Shown here one piece after another: positions 51,719 to 59,571 of a DNA stretch of 64,000 nt. The DNA is taken from assembly GCF_000482705.1 (NCBI RefSeq), contig NZ_KI519476.1:5480-69479 (forward strand). Direction: 5' to 3'. Positions within the stretch are counted from its first letter, which is position 1, and each line of letters opens with the position of its first letter. The position numbers were made by a program, and so were the translations under genes. The notes below the pieces were generated by a model. The model was not told where the DNA came from and did no database searches. It was given only the letters and a program-made list of their open reading frames with translations. This DNA comes from Glycomyces arizonensis DSM 44726. GTDB taxonomy: Bacteria; Actinomycetota; Actinomycetes; Mycobacteriales; Micromonosporaceae.

Positions 51719-52158
51719 CCGAAATTTCAGTGTTCCGTGAGACCATGCGTGCTGCGGCCCTCGGCAATGCGGAGGAAGCAAGCCGTCTTTACGATCAGAT
51801 TCCGAAATCCGATCTCAGCGATTACCACATGTTCGTGGTGGCGTTCTTCGCAGGCGCTCTCGGAGTCAGGTTCAGCGAAGACCAGAGCATCGAAGCGATA
51901 AAGCGGTTCGCGGATGAAATGCGGTATGACTACCGCGATGTGGATCCGCCCGTGAAACAGCTCGTGGTCGAGGGGCTTATTCGCGGAATGATGGGCGAGG
52001 AACAGCTCTTCGACGAGATCACGCCTGAGGAGCAGTATCGAACTCAGCTTCTCGCGATCCGCAAGATTGTAGGGCAGTCGCCTGAGATGCGAGAGAAGCT
52101 TGATGACTATCTTGCTGATGCTGGAACGTTGGTGGCCCAGTGGCAGAGCGAAGGTTAG
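51715..52158 (+). CDS. Member 1 of an unrecognised ~160-aa helical paralogue family
   Basis: This 147-aa acidic, helical protein starts at ATG 51715, overlapping the upstream stop (ATGA). It shares with the proteins at 54701 and 55183 a common core: RFSEDQSIEAIKRFADEMR, then an EGLIRGMMGEEQLFDEITPE segment, then a C-terminal helix (LDDYLADAGTLVAQWQSE). The signature is R-F-x3-hR, E-h-hR-x3-GE-x2-L. GC is lower than in the other two copies. No known domain is recognised. Position at the end of a coupled coiled-coil gene set suggests a cytosolic partner, chaperone or immunity-like role, unproven. Confidence 0.72.
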   Translation: MTEISVFRETMRAAALGNAEEASRLYDQIPKSDLSDYHMFVVAFFAGALGVRFSEDQSIEAIKRFADEMRYDYRDVDPPVKQLVVEGLIRGMMGEEQLFDEITPEEQYRTQLLAIRKIVGQSPEMREKLDDYLADAGTLVAQWQSEG

Positions 52159-52178
52159 CCTTCTTTATCGACTTATCT

Positions 52179-52223
52179 AAATGCTTGTGGTGTAAGTTAT
52201 TTGAGCTTGCGCCACAAGCATTT
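52179..52223 (+). terminator. Hairpin terminator after paralogue 1
   Basis: AAATGCTTGTGG and CCACAAGCATTT are perfect 12-bp arms around a 21-base loop, followed by a T/C-rich run. It lies 20 bp after the stop of the 51715 gene. Confidence 0.65.
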
Positions 52224-52524
52224 TCGTCTTCTCCCCACTTTCTCTCTGCCTTCTCTTGGCCCTCTCTTCGTCTTCTCTCTAGACGGTTTTGGACCCGGTG
52301 TTGACGGCGCGTTGATCATGAGTCACTATGTTGTCAACACGTCTGCGAGTTTGGAAGCGGCTCTGGGGGTTTACGAGCCGAACGAACTCGCTTACGACAC
52401 TTCACGACGGATGCGCTTGGCGCTCCGAAAAACTCATAGGGCAGAATGCAAGCTGCCGCCCGGTGGTCCAGGACTACCAATCAAGTTCCACCGGGCGGCT
52501 CCGAACACAGGAAGGAAACCTTCT
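52224..52524. other. Intergenic leader (301 bp) before proline-rich protein gene
   Basis: The reading frame of the next gene is open here, but codon bias is absent until GTG 52525. The stretch includes C/T-rich sequence (CTTCTCCCCACTTTCTCTCT), an 8-bp dyad GTGTTGAC/GTCAACAC around 52,300-52,340, and a 12-bp hairpin at 52455-52499. It probably contains the promoter of the following four-gene set. Confidence 0.45.
52455..52499 (+). promoter_or_regulatory. 12-bp stem, 21-base loop hairpin in leader
   Basis: GCCGCCCGGTGG and CCACCGGGCGGC are perfect complements around 21 bases, ending 25 bp before the GTG start. A leader hairpin or attenuator is possible. Its geometry matches the hairpin at 52179-52223 although the sequence differs. 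Confidence 0.4.
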
Positions 52525-53856
52525 GTGTCATCTACGACCATACGCTATTCGACGCTGCCTGAAAACAGCCAGTCGATTAGCCTCACATCCAGCCTCACGT
52601 CCGCTCACCCACCGCAGCGCGACCCGGCACGCGAGTCTCTCGGCAGCCTTCGCCGCTCGCCCGATCCGGCCCTGCCCGTCGTCAACTTCTACGAAGCGGA
52701 CCCCAAGGCAGACCCCAACACGCCCGGCGCCTACCGCTACAACCCGGACACCTACGACCCGTCCATTCCCGACTCCGACCCGCGCTCGCCGCGCTACGAA
52801 CCCCCGCACCTACGCCACCAGCCCGGCGACACCTTCGAGATCGGCGGCAAGCCCTACGATCCCCTCGACCCCGGCCCCTACGGCACCCCCGGCTGGTACC
52901 AGGACAACCGCACCGGCCGTCACCGTCGCGGCGAACTGCCCGACCCCGAGGACCCGCAGGATCCCGAGAGCCCCGAGGGCTCGGACAGACCTCCCCGGCC
53001 CTCGCAACGGCACCCGCAAAGGCCCATTCGATGGCAGGCACCGCCCACCTCCCCGTCCGAACCCGGCGACTGGTCGTCGCCTCCGATCCCCTCACCGTCC
53101 CCGCCCGTCGACGAGGGGCAACCGTCCCCCTACCGCCGCCGCTATCGCCGCTGGGACACCACTGAGTACGCTTCTGGGCTCATCTCTGGGCACGTCTCCG
53201 AGCACGCCCCCGAACACGTCTCTGAGCGCATCTCCGAACACACCTCTGGACACCTCTCCGAGACCGGCCCTCGCGGCGGCGTGGGCAGGATCGACGACGG
53301 AGACACGCTGTACCGCTTCTCGCCGCTCCGGGAGGGCGCCATGCATCGTTTCCTCGAACTCTCCCAACCGTTCCGCGACGCCCACTTCCAACCGGAGCCG
53401 CCCACGTTCGCCGCGCGCCTGCTCTGGACCCTGCATTGGTTCCTGTGGGTCGCGGCGTGCGGCCTGGTCCCAGCGCCGCGCCCACTCGCCGCCGAGCGTC
53501 GACCCATGCTCGACGCCGCCGCAATCGCCACCACAACCAACACGGCCGCCGCAGTCACCGCGGCCGCCACGACCACCAACGCCGATATCGGCCTCGGAAC
53601 TGGTATCGGCTTCACCGCCACTAGGACCGTCACCTCTGGCACCGTTGCCGCTGGAACCACCGGTACTACTAGCGCCATCGGCGCCGATCCGTCGCACTTG
53701 CACGGCACGCCTCGCCAGGAACGCTCGCACACCGCGCCAGCGGCCAAGACGTCGTACATCGCCGTCTGGGAACGCAGCCACGATGCCCAGTTCTCCGCTC
53801 AGTTCCCCGTCCGCTTCTCCGCTCATCTCCCCGTCGCCGGAGGTGGTTTGCTGTGA
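52525..53856 (+). CDS. Large Pro/Ser/Thr-rich protein of accessory locus
   Basis: This 443-aa protein starts at GTG 52525, which follows GGAAGGAAACC. Residues about 50-200 are Pro/Asp/Tyr-rich (NTPGAYRYNPDTYDPSIPDS; GKPYDPLDPGPYGTPGWYQD) and look disordered. Residues about 217-246 are a four-residue repeat (SGHV-SEHA-PEHV). A more ordered segment follows (LYRFSPLREGAMHRFLELSQ; FAARLLWTLHWFLWVAACGL), possibly one membrane helix, then a Thr/Ala-rich tail. Third-position G/C is weaker than in core genes. No family is recognised. It overlaps the next gene by 4 bp (GTGA). Confidence 0.65.
   Translation: MSSTTIRYSTLPENSQSISLTSSLTSAHPPQRDPARESLGSLRRSPDPALPVVNFYEADPKADPNTPGAYRYNPDTYDPSIPDSDPRSPRYEPPHLRHQPGDTFEIGGKPYDPLDPGPYGTPGWYQDNRTGRHRRGELPDPEDPQDPESPEGSDRPPRPSQRHPQRPIRWQAPPTSPSEPGDWSSPPIPSPSPPVDEGQPSPYRRRYRRWDTTEYASGLISGHVSEHAPEHVSERISEHTSGHLSETGPRGGVGRIDDGDTLYRFSPLREGAMHRFLELSQPFRDAHFQPEPPTFAARLLWTLHWFLWVAACGLVPAPRPLAAERRPMLDAAAIATTTNTAAAVTAAATTTNADIGLGTGIGFTATRTVTSGTVAAGTTGTTSAIGADPSHLHGTPRQERSHTAPAAKTSYIAVWERSHDAQFSAQFPVRFSAHLPVAGGGLL
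53173..53262 (+). repeat. 12-bp tandem repeat in coding sequence
   Basis: About 7.5 units of TCCGAACACGTC-like sequence encode tetrapeptides of the type S-E/G-H-V/T/L. The exact 12-bp phase preserves the frame, so copy number can vary without disrupting the protein. Confidence 0.8.
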
Positions 53857-54698
53857 GTTCCCGTTACGCGCCGCACCGCATCCGCGCCCGCTACCTCACC
53901 GCGCTCAACGCGCTGCCGATCCCGCTCGACCCTGCCGAGGTCACCGACCCGCCGGACCCGGCCCGGCTCACCGTGCTCGGCACCGAGACCGTCGCGGGCC
54001 GCGAGGTCCGCTTCGGCACCGTCGCCTCCGCCCCGCGCCTGTGGATGGCGCTCGGCCCGACCGGCCCACTTGCCCCAACCCCGTTGACCGGTCCACTCGG
54101 CTCGGCCCTGCCAACCGGCTCAACCGGATCTGTCGCCGTAAACGGCCTGAGCGACAGGACCGACGCGACCGGCCCGACGCGGCCAACCGGCCCGCTCGAC
54201 CCCGCACCACCAACCGGCCCAACCGGATCCGTCGTCGTGACCGACACGACCGGTCCGACTCGGTCGACCGGCCCAGTCGACCCGGCCCGACCAATCGGCC
54301 CGATCCTCCCGACTGCCGCGCCCACCGTGCCCACCGCGCCCGCCATGTCCGCCGGGCCCGCCGCACCTGTCGCAACCGCTTCAACTGCTTCAGCCGCCGC
54401 GATCCCTTCAACCGGCGCGGCCGGTGAAGCCAGCACAGCCAGCGCGGCCAACACATCCAGCACAGCAGACGGCCCACTTCTCGGGTACGTGACCGGCCTC
54501 GTCGTCGGCGAACCCGCCCTGTGGGTCTGCGACGGCTCCCACCGTGACTGGGTCTTCGACGCCGCCAACTCCCGCGCGCTCAAACGCGCCGCCGTGCGCG
54601 TCTGGTTCTCCTGCATCCAGGAATTCAGGGAACCCCGGGAACCTGGGGAACCCGGTGAGTCCAGGGAACCCCGGGAATCCAGGGAATGTGAGGGCTGA
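53853..54698 (+). CDS. Protein with split conserved core and low-complexity insertion
   Basis: This 281-aa protein starts at GTG 53853 inside the previous stop codon. Residues 1-68 (RYLTALNALPIPLDPAEVTD; VAGREVRFGTVASAPRLWMA) and about 209-255 (LGYVTGLVVGEPALWVCDGS; DWVFDAANSRALKRAAVRVW) look like one folded domain. It is interrupted by about 140 residues of Gly/Pro/Thr/Ala repeats (TGPTRPTGPLDPA twice). The last 25 residues are an REP/GEP repeat from a 9-bp DNA repeat (54,627-54,688). Function is unknown. The insertion looks like recent repeat expansion in a surface loop. Confidence 0.68.
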   Translation: MSSRYAPHRIRARYLTALNALPIPLDPAEVTDPPDPARLTVLGTETVAGREVRFGTVASAPRLWMALGPTGPLAPTPLTGPLGSALPTGSTGSVAVNGLSDRTDATGPTRPTGPLDPAPPTGPTGSVVVTDTTGPTRSTGPVDPARPIGPILPTAAPTVPTAPAMSAGPAAPVATASTASAAAIPSTGAAGEASTASAANTSSTADGPLLGYVTGLVVGEPALWVCDGSHRDWVFDAANSRALKRAAVRVWFSCIQEFREPREPGEPGESREPRESRECEG

Positions 54699-54700
54699 TC

Positions 54701-55186
54701 GTGAACTACACCGAACGGTCCCGGCTCTTCCGCGAGCACGCGACCGCGATGCTCCGTGGCGACCGCGCCGAATCCCAGCGGATGGAGCGCCTCATCTACC
54801 CCGATCACTACGGGGCGCACCAGCTCTTCATCCAGACGCTGTTCATCGCCTGCATCATCGACCACTTCGGAGAGACGCTCGACCGCGCCGAGCTCGACCG
54901 CTTCATCGCACGCCTGCGCTCCGAGCGTCCCGGCGTCTCGCCGCTCAAGACCGAGGCGCTCGTCCGCGTCTTCTACGGCGAGACGCACCTCTACACCGAT
55001 ATCCCGCAGGTCGACCACTGGCCGTGCATGTGGACGGCGGCGCAGATGATCCTCGGCCCCAATCGCAGCGACGCCGAACTGTCCGAACTGTACGAACACG
55101 CCGAGGCGACCGGCCGCGAGATGCTCAGCGGTGTCTTCGCCGCCGGTGGGCTGTTCGGCTTCCGCGACGATGAGGAGGCACAGTGA
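54701..55186 (+). CDS. Member 2 of the ~160-aa helical paralogue family
   Basis: This 161-aa helical protein starts at GTG 54701, two bases after the previous stop. Family core: HFGETLDRAELDRFIARLRS, followed by TEALVRVFYGETHLYTDIPQ. Its central strand/helix (FIQTLFIACIIDHFGE) is more hydrophobic than in members 1 and 3. Adjacent to and overlapping member 3 by 4 bp, it probably arose by tandem duplication and perhaps forms a heteromer. No known domain is recognised. Confidence 0.75.
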   Translation: MNYTERSRLFREHATAMLRGDRAESQRMERLIYPDHYGAHQLFIQTLFIACIIDHFGETLDRAELDRFIARLRSERPGVSPLKTEALVRVFYGETHLYTDIPQVDHWPCMWTAAQMILGPNRSDAELSELYEHAEATGREMLSGVFAAGGLFGFRDDEEAQ

Positions 55187-55668
55187 CGCCCGAAGAACTG
55201 CACAGGGCCGTGATCCGCGCCGTCGCGTTCCGTGACGCCGAAGGCGAGCACCGCTTGCGTATGCGCTTCCGAGGACTCGACCACGACAGCGCGGCCGATT
55301 ACCTGCACGCCACCGCGATCGTGTGCCTCACGTACCGGTTGGGCGCCACCGGTCCGCACGGCGGCATCAACCAGCTGGGCGAGCCCGTCCCGCTCGACCA
55401 TGCCGAACTCGGGCGCTTCATGGCCGAACTGCGCGCCGCCGGTCCCGAGTTCGGGCCGCGGCGGAACTTCCTCGAAGTCGAGGCGGTGATCCGCGGCGTC
55501 TACGGCGAGACGCACCTGCTCGAAGAGGTGAGTCCCCAGCAGCAGCACGAGGCGCTCCGGCTCGTGCTGCGCTACCTGACCGACTCGGTGCCGGAGATCC
55601 GCGAGGACTTCGACGCCGTGATCGACAAGGCCCAGGCCATCCAGAGACACTGGCTCGTCGGCTCGTAG
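55183..55668 (+). CDS. Member 3 of the ~160-aa helical paralogue family
   Basis: This 161-aa protein starts at GTG 55183 overlapping the preceding TGA (GTGA). Core: LDHAELGRFMAELRAAGPEF, then EVEAVIRGVYGETHLLEEVS, then the C-terminal helix (EIREDFDAVIDKAQAIQRHW) that aligns with that of member 1. High GC and normal codon bias suggest it is functional. It is the last gene of the coupled set; a terminator follows at 55712. Confidence 0.75.
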   Translation: MTPEELHRAVIRAVAFRDAEGEHRLRMRFRGLDHDSAADYLHATAIVCLTYRLGATGPHGGINQLGEPVPLDHAELGRFMAELRAAGPEFGPRRNFLEVEAVIRGVYGETHLLEEVSPQQQHEALRLVLRYLTDSVPEIREDFDAVIDKAQAIQRHWLVGS

Positions 55669-55711
55669 AACGGTCCGACCGAGGAGCCGGGCAGTCCTTC
55701 AGCGCCGGTTC

Positions 55712-55747
55712 GCGGTGGGCACGCCCTTCCCATGGCGTGCCCACCGC
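55712..55747 (+). terminator. Terminator after paralogue pair
   Basis: GCGGTGGGCACGCC and its exact complement form a 14-bp stem with an 8-base loop, 43 bp after the stop codon of the 55183 gene. Confidence 0.7.
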
Positions 55748-55797
55748 ACCGCGATCGAGCCACTCGGGCCACGGCACATCTCGGTTACCTTGTGGGC

Positions 55798-56328
55798 ATG
55801 ACGCAACTCGACCCCGCGCGTACCGCGCTCGTTCTGATCGACCTGATGCCCCGGATCGTCGGGCAACCCCTGGCACCCCGGCCCGGCAGCGCTGTCGTGG
55901 ACGCCGCCCTCACCTTGGCCGCCGCGAGCCGCGAAGCGGGTGCGCCGGTCGTGGCGGTGCGCGTGGAGCGGCCCGGCGTCGCCGAGCAGCCTCCCGGCAG
56001 CGAGCTGGTCGAAGCGGTCGCGGCGGTCGCGGACGAAATCGTCGTCAAGCGCTCCATCGGCGGCTTCTACGGCACGGGTCTGCACGAGTCGCTCCAGCGC
56101 CGCGGCGTCGACACCTTGGCGTTCGCCGGTATCGCCACCAACCTGGGCGTCGAGTCCACCGCTCGCGCCGCCTCCGACCACGGCTATGAACTCGTCTTCG
56201 TCGAAGACGCCATGGCCGCCGTGACGATCGAGGAGCATCAGGCGGCCGTCACCCTCGACTTTCCCCGGTTCGGCGAGGTGACCACGTGCGCTGAGCTCCA
56301 GTGGCGCAAGGACGCCGACGCCGCCTGA
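55798..56328 (+). CDS. Isochorismatase-family hydrolase lacking the catalytic cysteine
   Basis: This 176-aa protein has the isochorismatase fold: catalytic Asp in ALVLIDLMPRIVG and Lys in EIVVKRSIGGFYGTGL. The helix that normally carries the Cys nucleophile reads GIATNLGVESTARAA, with Gly where amidohydrolases such as nicotinamidase have Cys. True isochorismatases (EntB, PhzD) also lack it, so this is more likely an ether hydrolase-like or divergent member than an amidase. It is a single gene convergent with the DUF1579-like gene. Confidence 0.9.
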   Translation: MTQLDPARTALVLIDLMPRIVGQPLAPRPGSAVVDAALTLAAASREAGAPVVAVRVERPGVAEQPPGSELVEAVAAVADEIVVKRSIGGFYGTGLHESLQRRGVDTLAFAGIATNLGVESTARAASDHGYELVFVEDAMAAVTIEEHQAAVTLDFPRFGEVTTCAELQWRKDADAA

Positions 56329-56349
56329 TGCGAGCGGCGGCAGTCGCCG

Positions 56350-56784
56350 TCAGCCGTTCTTGGTGTAGTCCATGGTCATGTCGTGCTTCCACGTCGCGCC
56401 CTCGTCGTGGGACATCTCCCAGGCGCCCGCGATGGACGCGCCGTCCTCGCCTATCCGCCCGGTGAACCGCTGCCAGAAGTCCGGGTCGTGGCGCCAGAGC
56501 TTCCACACGCCGTCAGCGAGGCTCATATTGAGCTTGCGGGCCACGCCGCGAGTGTCGAAGTAGTGCATCGTGTCGGCGCCGAGCAGCGCCGTGGCGTCAG
56601 GGAAACGAGGGTGGTCGACGGTGAAGTTCAGCAGCACGAACGCCCCGTTCAGCGTCCACTCGAAGCGATGCCGTGCGGGGATCGGGTCCGGCGAGACGGC
56701 GGGGTTGCCGATCGCGACGGTCCAATCGCCGATGAGGGGCTCGAGCGCTTCCTCGTGGTGCGACTGCTGCTTGACAGATGCCAT
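56350..56784 (-). CDS. DUF1579-like lipocalin-fold protein
   Basis: This 144-aa protein opens with LEPLIGDWTVAIGNPAVSPD and includes RFEWTLNGAFVLLNFTVDHP, HYFDTRGVARKLNMSLADGV and FTGRIGEDGASIAGAWEMSH, the beta-barrel pattern of DUF1579 and related proteins. ATG 56784 follows an AGGAGGGCT site. It is cytosolic, with an unknown ligand. A stretch of about 220 bp upstream (56,785-57,004) holds no recognisable gene. Confidence 0.85.
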   Translation of the reverse strand: MASVKQQSHHEEALEPLIGDWTVAIGNPAVSPDPIPARHRFEWTLNGAFVLLNFTVDHPRFPDATALLGADTMHYFDTRGVARKLNMSLADGVWKLWRHDPDFWQRFTGRIGEDGASIAGAWEMSHDEGATWKHDMTMDYTKNG

Positions 56785-57004
56785 GGCGAGCCCTCCTCGG
56801 CCGTATCGCGCGTCCGCTGCCGTCCGCGCCTTACAGAAGTAGACGACGTTCGGAGGGCGAATTCATCGGTTCGCCGCATTCCGTTTCCGGTCGGCGACTC
56901 GCCCGCCACCGATCGGTGGGGCTTGCGGGGCGGAGGGCGCTCGGGGCCTGGGGGCCGCCTCGGCCGGTGCGGGCGGCATGCGGCCCGTTGGTGACTCGAA
57001 CGCC

Positions 57005-57041
57005 GGGGCCGCCGGGCGGCGCTACGCCGCCCGGCGGCCCC
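57005..57041 (-). terminator. Terminator after secreted deacetylase gene
   Basis: A perfect 16-bp inverted repeat GGGGCCGCCGGGCGGC has a 5-base loop, 35 bp beyond the stop of the deacetylase gene on the minus strand. Confidence 0.75.
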
Positions 57042-57076
57042 TCGGTGTCACGCGTTCGGCCGCGCCCGTTCGGGCG

Positions 57077-58216
57077 TCAGACGCGGTTCCACTTCTGGTT
57101 GTCGCCGCCCCAGCAGCTGTAGAGCTGCACCGGGGCGCCGTTGCTCGAGCTGTAGACGTCCAGGCACACGTTGCCGTAGGCGCCGTTGCTGACCGAGCCG
57201 TCCGAGTTGAACGTCCACTGCTGCGCGGCCGAGCCGTTGCACGAGCTGATCTCGGCCAGCGTCCCGTTGCTTCCCGAAGGCGCGTTCAGGCATTTGCCCA
57301 GCACCTGGAGCTGCCCCGAGGTGTAGGTGAACTGCTGGTTCTGCCCCTCGTAGCACGAGTAGAGCTGCACGTCGGTGCCGTCGGTGGTGTTGCCGCCGGG
57401 CACGTCGATGCACTTCCCGGCCGAGACGCTCTGGAGCAGGACCGTGTCGCCGTCGCCCGGGTCGGTGGGGTCGCCGTCACCGGGGTCGGTGGGGTCGCCG
57501 TCGCCCGGGTCGCCGGAGCCGCCGTCCGGGGCCACGGCCCGGCCGGTCTCGGGGGAGATCATGCCCGCGCACAGCCCGCGCGACCTGAGGTTGTTCACGA
57601 TCTGCGGGATCGCGTTGATCGTGGTCTGGTAGGCGTCGTGCATGAGGATCACGCCGCCGTTCTGGAGGCTGTTGGCGGCCTGGACGATCTGCGCGGTGGA
57701 AGCGCCGTTCCAGTCCTGCGAGTCGACGCTCCAGATGACCTCGGTGAGGCCGTACTGCGACTCCACCGATCGCAGCGTCCCGTTCGTCTCGCCGTACGGC
57801 GGGCGGAACAGGTTCGGCGTCACGCCCGACGCTTGCTGGATCGCCTGCTGGGTGCGGGAGATCTCCGAGGCCATCTGCTGGGAGCTCATCTGGGTCATGT
57901 GCGGGTGGGACCACGAGTGGTTGCCCACCCACATGCCCGCGTCCACCTGGGCGCGGACCAGCGAGGGGTAGTTCGACGCGTTCTGGCCGGTGTTGAACAT
58001 GGTGGCCCGCACGCCCGCGGACTGCAGGGCGTTCAGCAGGTTGGTGGTGTTGGCGGGGTTGGGGCCGTCGTCGAAGGTGAGTGCGACGTAGCCGTTGCAG
58101 GCCTGGGCGTAGGCCGGTGAGCCGGCGAACGAGACGGCCACGATCGCCACGGCCGATGCCGCGATGGCGGCGAGGACCGCGAACAGCGAGGTGACGCGGC
58201 GGCGGATGCCGTGCAT
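57077..58216 (-). CDS. Secreted polysaccharide deacetylase (CE4) with ricin-type lectin domain
   Basis: This 379-aa exported enzyme has a signal peptide with an Arg-rich start (MHGIRRRVTSLFAVL) and AYA-Q cleavage near 37. The NodB/CE4 domain has motif 1 TFDDGP (about 48-53), motif 2 HSWSHPHM (metal His residues), motif 3 RPPYG, and motif 5 ILMHD. A repetitive acidic linker (GDPTDPGDGDPTDPGDGD, about 237-257) joins it to a C-terminal beta-trefoil CBM13 (GKCIDVPGG; CLNAPSG; VCLDVYS with QLYSC). CE4 enzymes remove N- or O-acetyl groups from chitin, peptidoglycan or xylan; with CBM13, xylan or chitin is likely. ATG 58216 has an AAGGAGGGC site. Confidence 0.93.
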   Translation of the reverse strand: MHGIRRRVTSLFAVLAAIAASAVAIVAVSFAGSPAYAQACNGYVALTFDDGPNPANTTNLLNALQSAGVRATMFNTGQNASNYPSLVRAQVDAGMWVGNHSWSHPHMTQMSSQQMASEISRTQQAIQQASGVTPNLFRPPYGETNGTLRSVESQYGLTEVIWSVDSQDWNGASTAQIVQAANSLQNGGVILMHDAYQTTINAIPQIVNNLRSRGLCAGMISPETGRAVAPDGGSGDPGDGDPTDPGDGDPTDPGDGDTVLLQSVSAGKCIDVPGGNTTDGTDVQLYSCYEGQNQQFTYTSGQLQVLGKCLNAPSGSNGTLAEISSCNGSAAQQWTFNSDGSVSNGAYGNVCLDVYSSSNGAPVQLYSCWGGDNQKWNRV

Positions 58217-58508
58217 GGGATGCCCTCCTTGGAGTGTGGTTCGGCGGGGCCGAGCCGGGGCTGGCTCGAATCCTGCCGACGGGGTCGACGCATCAGACTG
58301 CGTCGGCGATGCACTGGGGTGAGGGCCCGGGTCGCCATGAGGAGATGACGATAAATCGATGTTCGTCGATTGAATGGACGCATTGAATTGTCCACCGAAT
58401 CCGTCCGGATCGCAAGGGGCGAACCGTGAAACTCCTGTCGGGCGGCGTCGGCTCCGGACACTGCCCCCGTCTGGACCGCCCGGCGGCGAGGAGGTCTGGC
58501 GCCCGTCC
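58217..58508. other. Intergenic region (292 bp)
   Basis: No gene is supported. It contains the promoter of the deacetylase gene (read leftward), with an AT-rich block ATAAATCGATGTTCGTCGAT at 58,351-58,370 that may be part of it. Plus-strand short frames here lack codon bias. Confidence 0.4.
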
Positions 58509-59447
58509 TCAGCGGCCTCCGGGCTTGGAGGTGGACATCCACCAGTGGGCGCCGAGCCCCGACCGGTCGGTCAGGCGCGCCGAGGCCGAGGCTCGCGCCA
58601 ATTCCACCGCGTAGCCGGTCGGGTCCCGGTACGCCCGCGCCAGCGGCGGCCGGTCGATCGGCAGGCCCAGCTCACGCAGCGCCTCCCGCTGCGTCCGCGC
58701 CCGGTCGCACGGGATCGCGTCGACCGCCACATGCGCGGTGATGTCGCAGGTGCCGTCCGGAACGGGCCCCACACCGCGGCCGTCACGGAAGCCGACGATC
58801 GTCCCCGTCTCCGGACGGTCGGCCCTGGTGTGGCCGTAGTCGATCGCCAAGACCGTTCCGGCGTCGATGCACTCGGCCAGCTCCCGCCACTTCGCCTCCC
58901 TGGGGCGCCCGATCTCGGCCCGCTCGCCGACCTGGTGAATCGGCCACCATTCGGCCAGCCACTTCGCGTCGGCGTCCTCGATCGGATCCCCCGGTCGCGT
59001 CGTTCCGACCTCGTCGACCTCCTCGTAGCGGACCTCGCCCTCCCCGTCCACCACCGCCGCATCGCACGGCACGTTGTCCAGCAGCTCGCAGGCGATCACC
59101 AAGCCTGTGACGCCCGAGGGCACGTCGGCGCGCCACGAGATGCGCTGGGGGAGGTCCTTCGGCTTCGGCCGCAGCTCCACGGCCGTCAGATGCGCCCGCT
59201 CGTCCAGCAGCGACGCCAGGTGGCCGAGCAGCTCGCCGTTCCCCGCCCCCACGTCCACCACGTCGAACGTCGCCGGTCTGCCGAGGGCCTCGTCCACCTC
59301 CCCGGCCAGACGGGCGACGGCCTCGGCGAACACCGGCGTCTGCGCGCTGGTCGAGAAGTGGTTGCGGGGCAGCTCACGGCGGTAGAAGCCGCCGGGCCCG
59401 TACAGTGCGCGCTCCATTGCGACGCTCCAGCGTGTGAACTGGGTCAT
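58509..59447 (-). CDS. SAM-dependent methyltransferase, MidA/NDUFAF7-like
   Basis: This 312-aa protein has [17 protein letters not shown] near the N-terminus, motif [38 protein letters not shown], and [14 protein letters not shown], the sequence pattern of MidA/DUF185 methyltransferases. The mitochondrial homologue NDUFAF7 methylates a complex I arginine; bacterial roles are largely untested. It is a monocistronic gene divergent from the pan genes with about 125 bp between. Confidence 0.9.
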   Translation of the reverse strand: MTQFTRWSVAMERALYGPGGFYRRELPRNHFSTSAQTPVFAEAVARLAGEVDEALGRPATFDVVDVGAGNGELLGHLASLLDERAHLTAVELRPKPKDLPQRISWRADVPSGVTGLVIACELLDNVPCDAAVVDGEGEVRYEEVDEVGTTRPGDPIEDADAKWLAEWWPIHQVGERAEIGRPREAKWRELAECIDAGTVLAIDYGHTRADRPETGTIVGFRDGRGVGPVPDGTCDITAHVAVDAIPCDRARTQREALRELGLPIDRPPLARAYRDPTGYAVELARASASARLTDRSGLGAHWWMSTSKPGGR

Positions 59448-59571
59448 CTTCTGACCCTAGCCGTCGTGAAAATCGCCACTCCGGGCCTCCCGGGCTGGCG
59501 TCGCCGTATCGACGAAGCACAATTGATCCGTAAGCGACGACCGGTACCTCGAGAAGGACTGGATCAGCATC

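Noticed and set aside
53173-53262. Possible CRISPR-like short repeats
   Set aside because: Units are contiguous 12-mers without spacers and preserve a reading frame. No CRISPR array or cas gene was seen anywhere in the window.
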